Shown here: positions 6,260-7,090 of the stretch, piece by piece
Layout: the number at the start of each line of letters is the position of its first letter
How positions within the stretch are numbered: position 1 is the first letter of the stretch
Assembly: GCA_002371375.1 (NCBI GenBank)
Contig: DFIB01000122.1
Location: forward strand, 1 to 7,090
DNA from: Mageeibacillus sp. UBA3708
Lineage (GTDB): Bacteria > Bacillota > Clostridia > Saccharofermentanales > Saccharofermentanaceae
Direction: 5' to 3'
Length of the DNA stretch: 7,090 bases
Notes under the pieces: generated by a model
What the model was told of the DNA's origin: nothing
Databases searched by the model: none
What the model saw: the letters and a program-made list of their open reading frames with translations, nothing else
Made by a program: the position numbers and the translations under genes

Positions 6260-7090
6260 TTACTTAGCTGTCAGATAACCCTTAGCTGCAAGGAGCTCGG
6301 CAGAGAGCATTCCGCCGCCTGCGGCACCTCTCAAAGTGTTGTGGGACAGACAGGTGAACTTATAATCGAAGATGTTATCCTCACGGAGCCTTCCTACAGA
6401 CACGCCCATTCCGTTCTCGAAGTTTGCATCGAGAGCAGGCTGAGGCCTGTTGTCCTCATCAAGATACTGCAGGAAATGCTTGGGAGCCGAAGGCAGAGCC
6501 AGCTTCTGTGCTTCGCCCTCAAATGACTTCCATGCCTCGATCATCTCATCCATTGACGGCTTCTTCTCGAAAGAAACACTTACTGCTGCAGTATGTCCTT
6601 CCTGAACAGCTACACGGTAGCACTGTGCAGAGATAACAGGATTCTTTGCAAGCTCGATGTGATCTCCTGCAAACGAACCCCAGACCTTGAGAGGCTCTTT
6701 CTCAGACTTCTCCTCCTCACCGCCGATGTAAGGGATCATGTTGCCTACCATCTCAGGCCAGTCCTTGAATGTCTTACCTGCACCGGAGATAGCCTGATAT
6801 GTACAGACAGAAATCTGCTTGATACCGTATGACAGGAACGGAGTAAGCGCAGGAACATAGCTCTGGATAGAGCAATTAGGCTTAACCGCAATAAAACCGC
6901 GCTTTGTTCCGAGTCTGGCCTTTTGTGCTTCAATAAGCTGAGCATGATCGGCATTGATCTCGGGAATGATCATGGGAACATCCTCTGTCCATCTGTTGGC
7001 GGAATTGTTAGAGATGACGGGAGTCTCGAGCTTAGCGATCTTCTCCTCGAGAGCCTTGATCTCATCCTTCTTCATATCAACGGCGCAGAA
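6260..7090 (-). CDS. asd: Aspartate-semialdehyde dehydrogenase, yeast/archaeal type, 5' end outside window
   Basis: This is the C-terminal 276 residues of a protein normally about 350-360 long. The frame is open to the window edge (FCAVD precedes MKKDEIK), so the Met codon at 7075 is internal and the N-terminal NADP-binding part with its glycine motif is missing. The enzyme reduces L-aspartyl-4-phosphate to L-aspartate 4-semialdehyde in the cytoplasm, feeding lysine/diaminopimelate, threonine and methionine synthesis. Seen in the sequence are VPMIIPEINADH, the catalytic cysteine in KPNCSIQSY (Cys73 of the fragment), TYQAISGAGK, and CYRVAVQEGHTAAVSV with the conserved Arg and His (His166). The GHTLRG-like C-terminal stretch is SHNTLRGAAGGG. 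The PNCS context and the long helical insert separate it from the E. coli type. A terminator follows directly, so it ends its transcription unit. Confidence 0.93.
   Translation of the reverse strand, partial: FCAVDMKKDEIKALEEKIAKLETPVISNNSANRWTEDVPMIIPEINADHAQLIEAQKARLGTKRGFIAVKPNCSIQSYVPALTPFLSYGIKQISVCTYQAISGAGKTFKDWPEMVGNMIPYIGGEEEKSEKEPLKVWGSFAGDHIELAKNPVISAQCYRVAVQEGHTAAVSVSFEKKPSMDEMIEAWKSFEGEAQKLALPSAPKHFLQYLDEDNRPQPALDANFENGMGVSVGRLREDNIFDYKFTCLSHNTLRGAAGGGMLSAELLAAKGYLTAK

Overview
The window looks like chromosomal DNA of a Gram-positive anaerobe of the Clostridia, probably a gut or rumen Lachnospiraceae- or Oscillospiraceae-like bacterium. The evidence is moderate GC content, strong GGAGG ribosome binding sites, a secreted protein with tandem Ig-like repeats and a C-terminal choline-binding-type repeat tail, an Rpn/PD-(D/E)XK protein of a kind common in these genomes, and a yeast/archaeal-type aspartate-semialdehyde dehydrogenase. 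The genus cannot be fixed from the sequence alone.

Every gene reads on the minus strand, so in transcription order the layout runs from right to left. (1) At 7090-6260 is asd, cut at its 5' end by the window edge, closed by a strong intrinsic terminator at 6173-6234. (2) At 6125-5821 is a decayed gene for a small secreted protein: a clear signal peptide, an early TAG, a change of frame, a second TAG and a recognisable C-terminal piece. A weak hairpin follows at about 5737-5759. (3) At 5602-1250 is one large gene for a 1450-residue exported surface protein: signal peptide, about 380 residues with a beta-propeller look, eleven Ig-like repeats of about 75 residues, and ten choline-binding-type repeats of about 20 residues. 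(4) At 1150-1202 a perfect 18-bp inverted repeat followed by a T tract separates that gene from the next. (5) At 1075-287 is an Rpn-family PD-(D/E)XK nuclease gene with a strong ribosome binding site, plus a well-placed internal Shine-Dalgarno/ATG that could give a separate 62-residue C-terminal product. (6) At 44-1 is the 5' part of a tRNA gene with a CAU anticodon, behind a near-consensus sigma-A promoter at 82-110.

The genes do not form one pathway. asd is housekeeping (aspartate-family amino acids and diaminopimelate). The large protein is a cell-envelope or adhesion factor. The Rpn gene is an accessory nuclease, possibly involved in phage defence. The most useful leads are the possible intragenic antitoxin of the Rpn gene, the four-heptamer palindrome just upstream of it, the predicted propeller head of the surface protein, and the graveyard of a secreted gene between asd and the surface protein.
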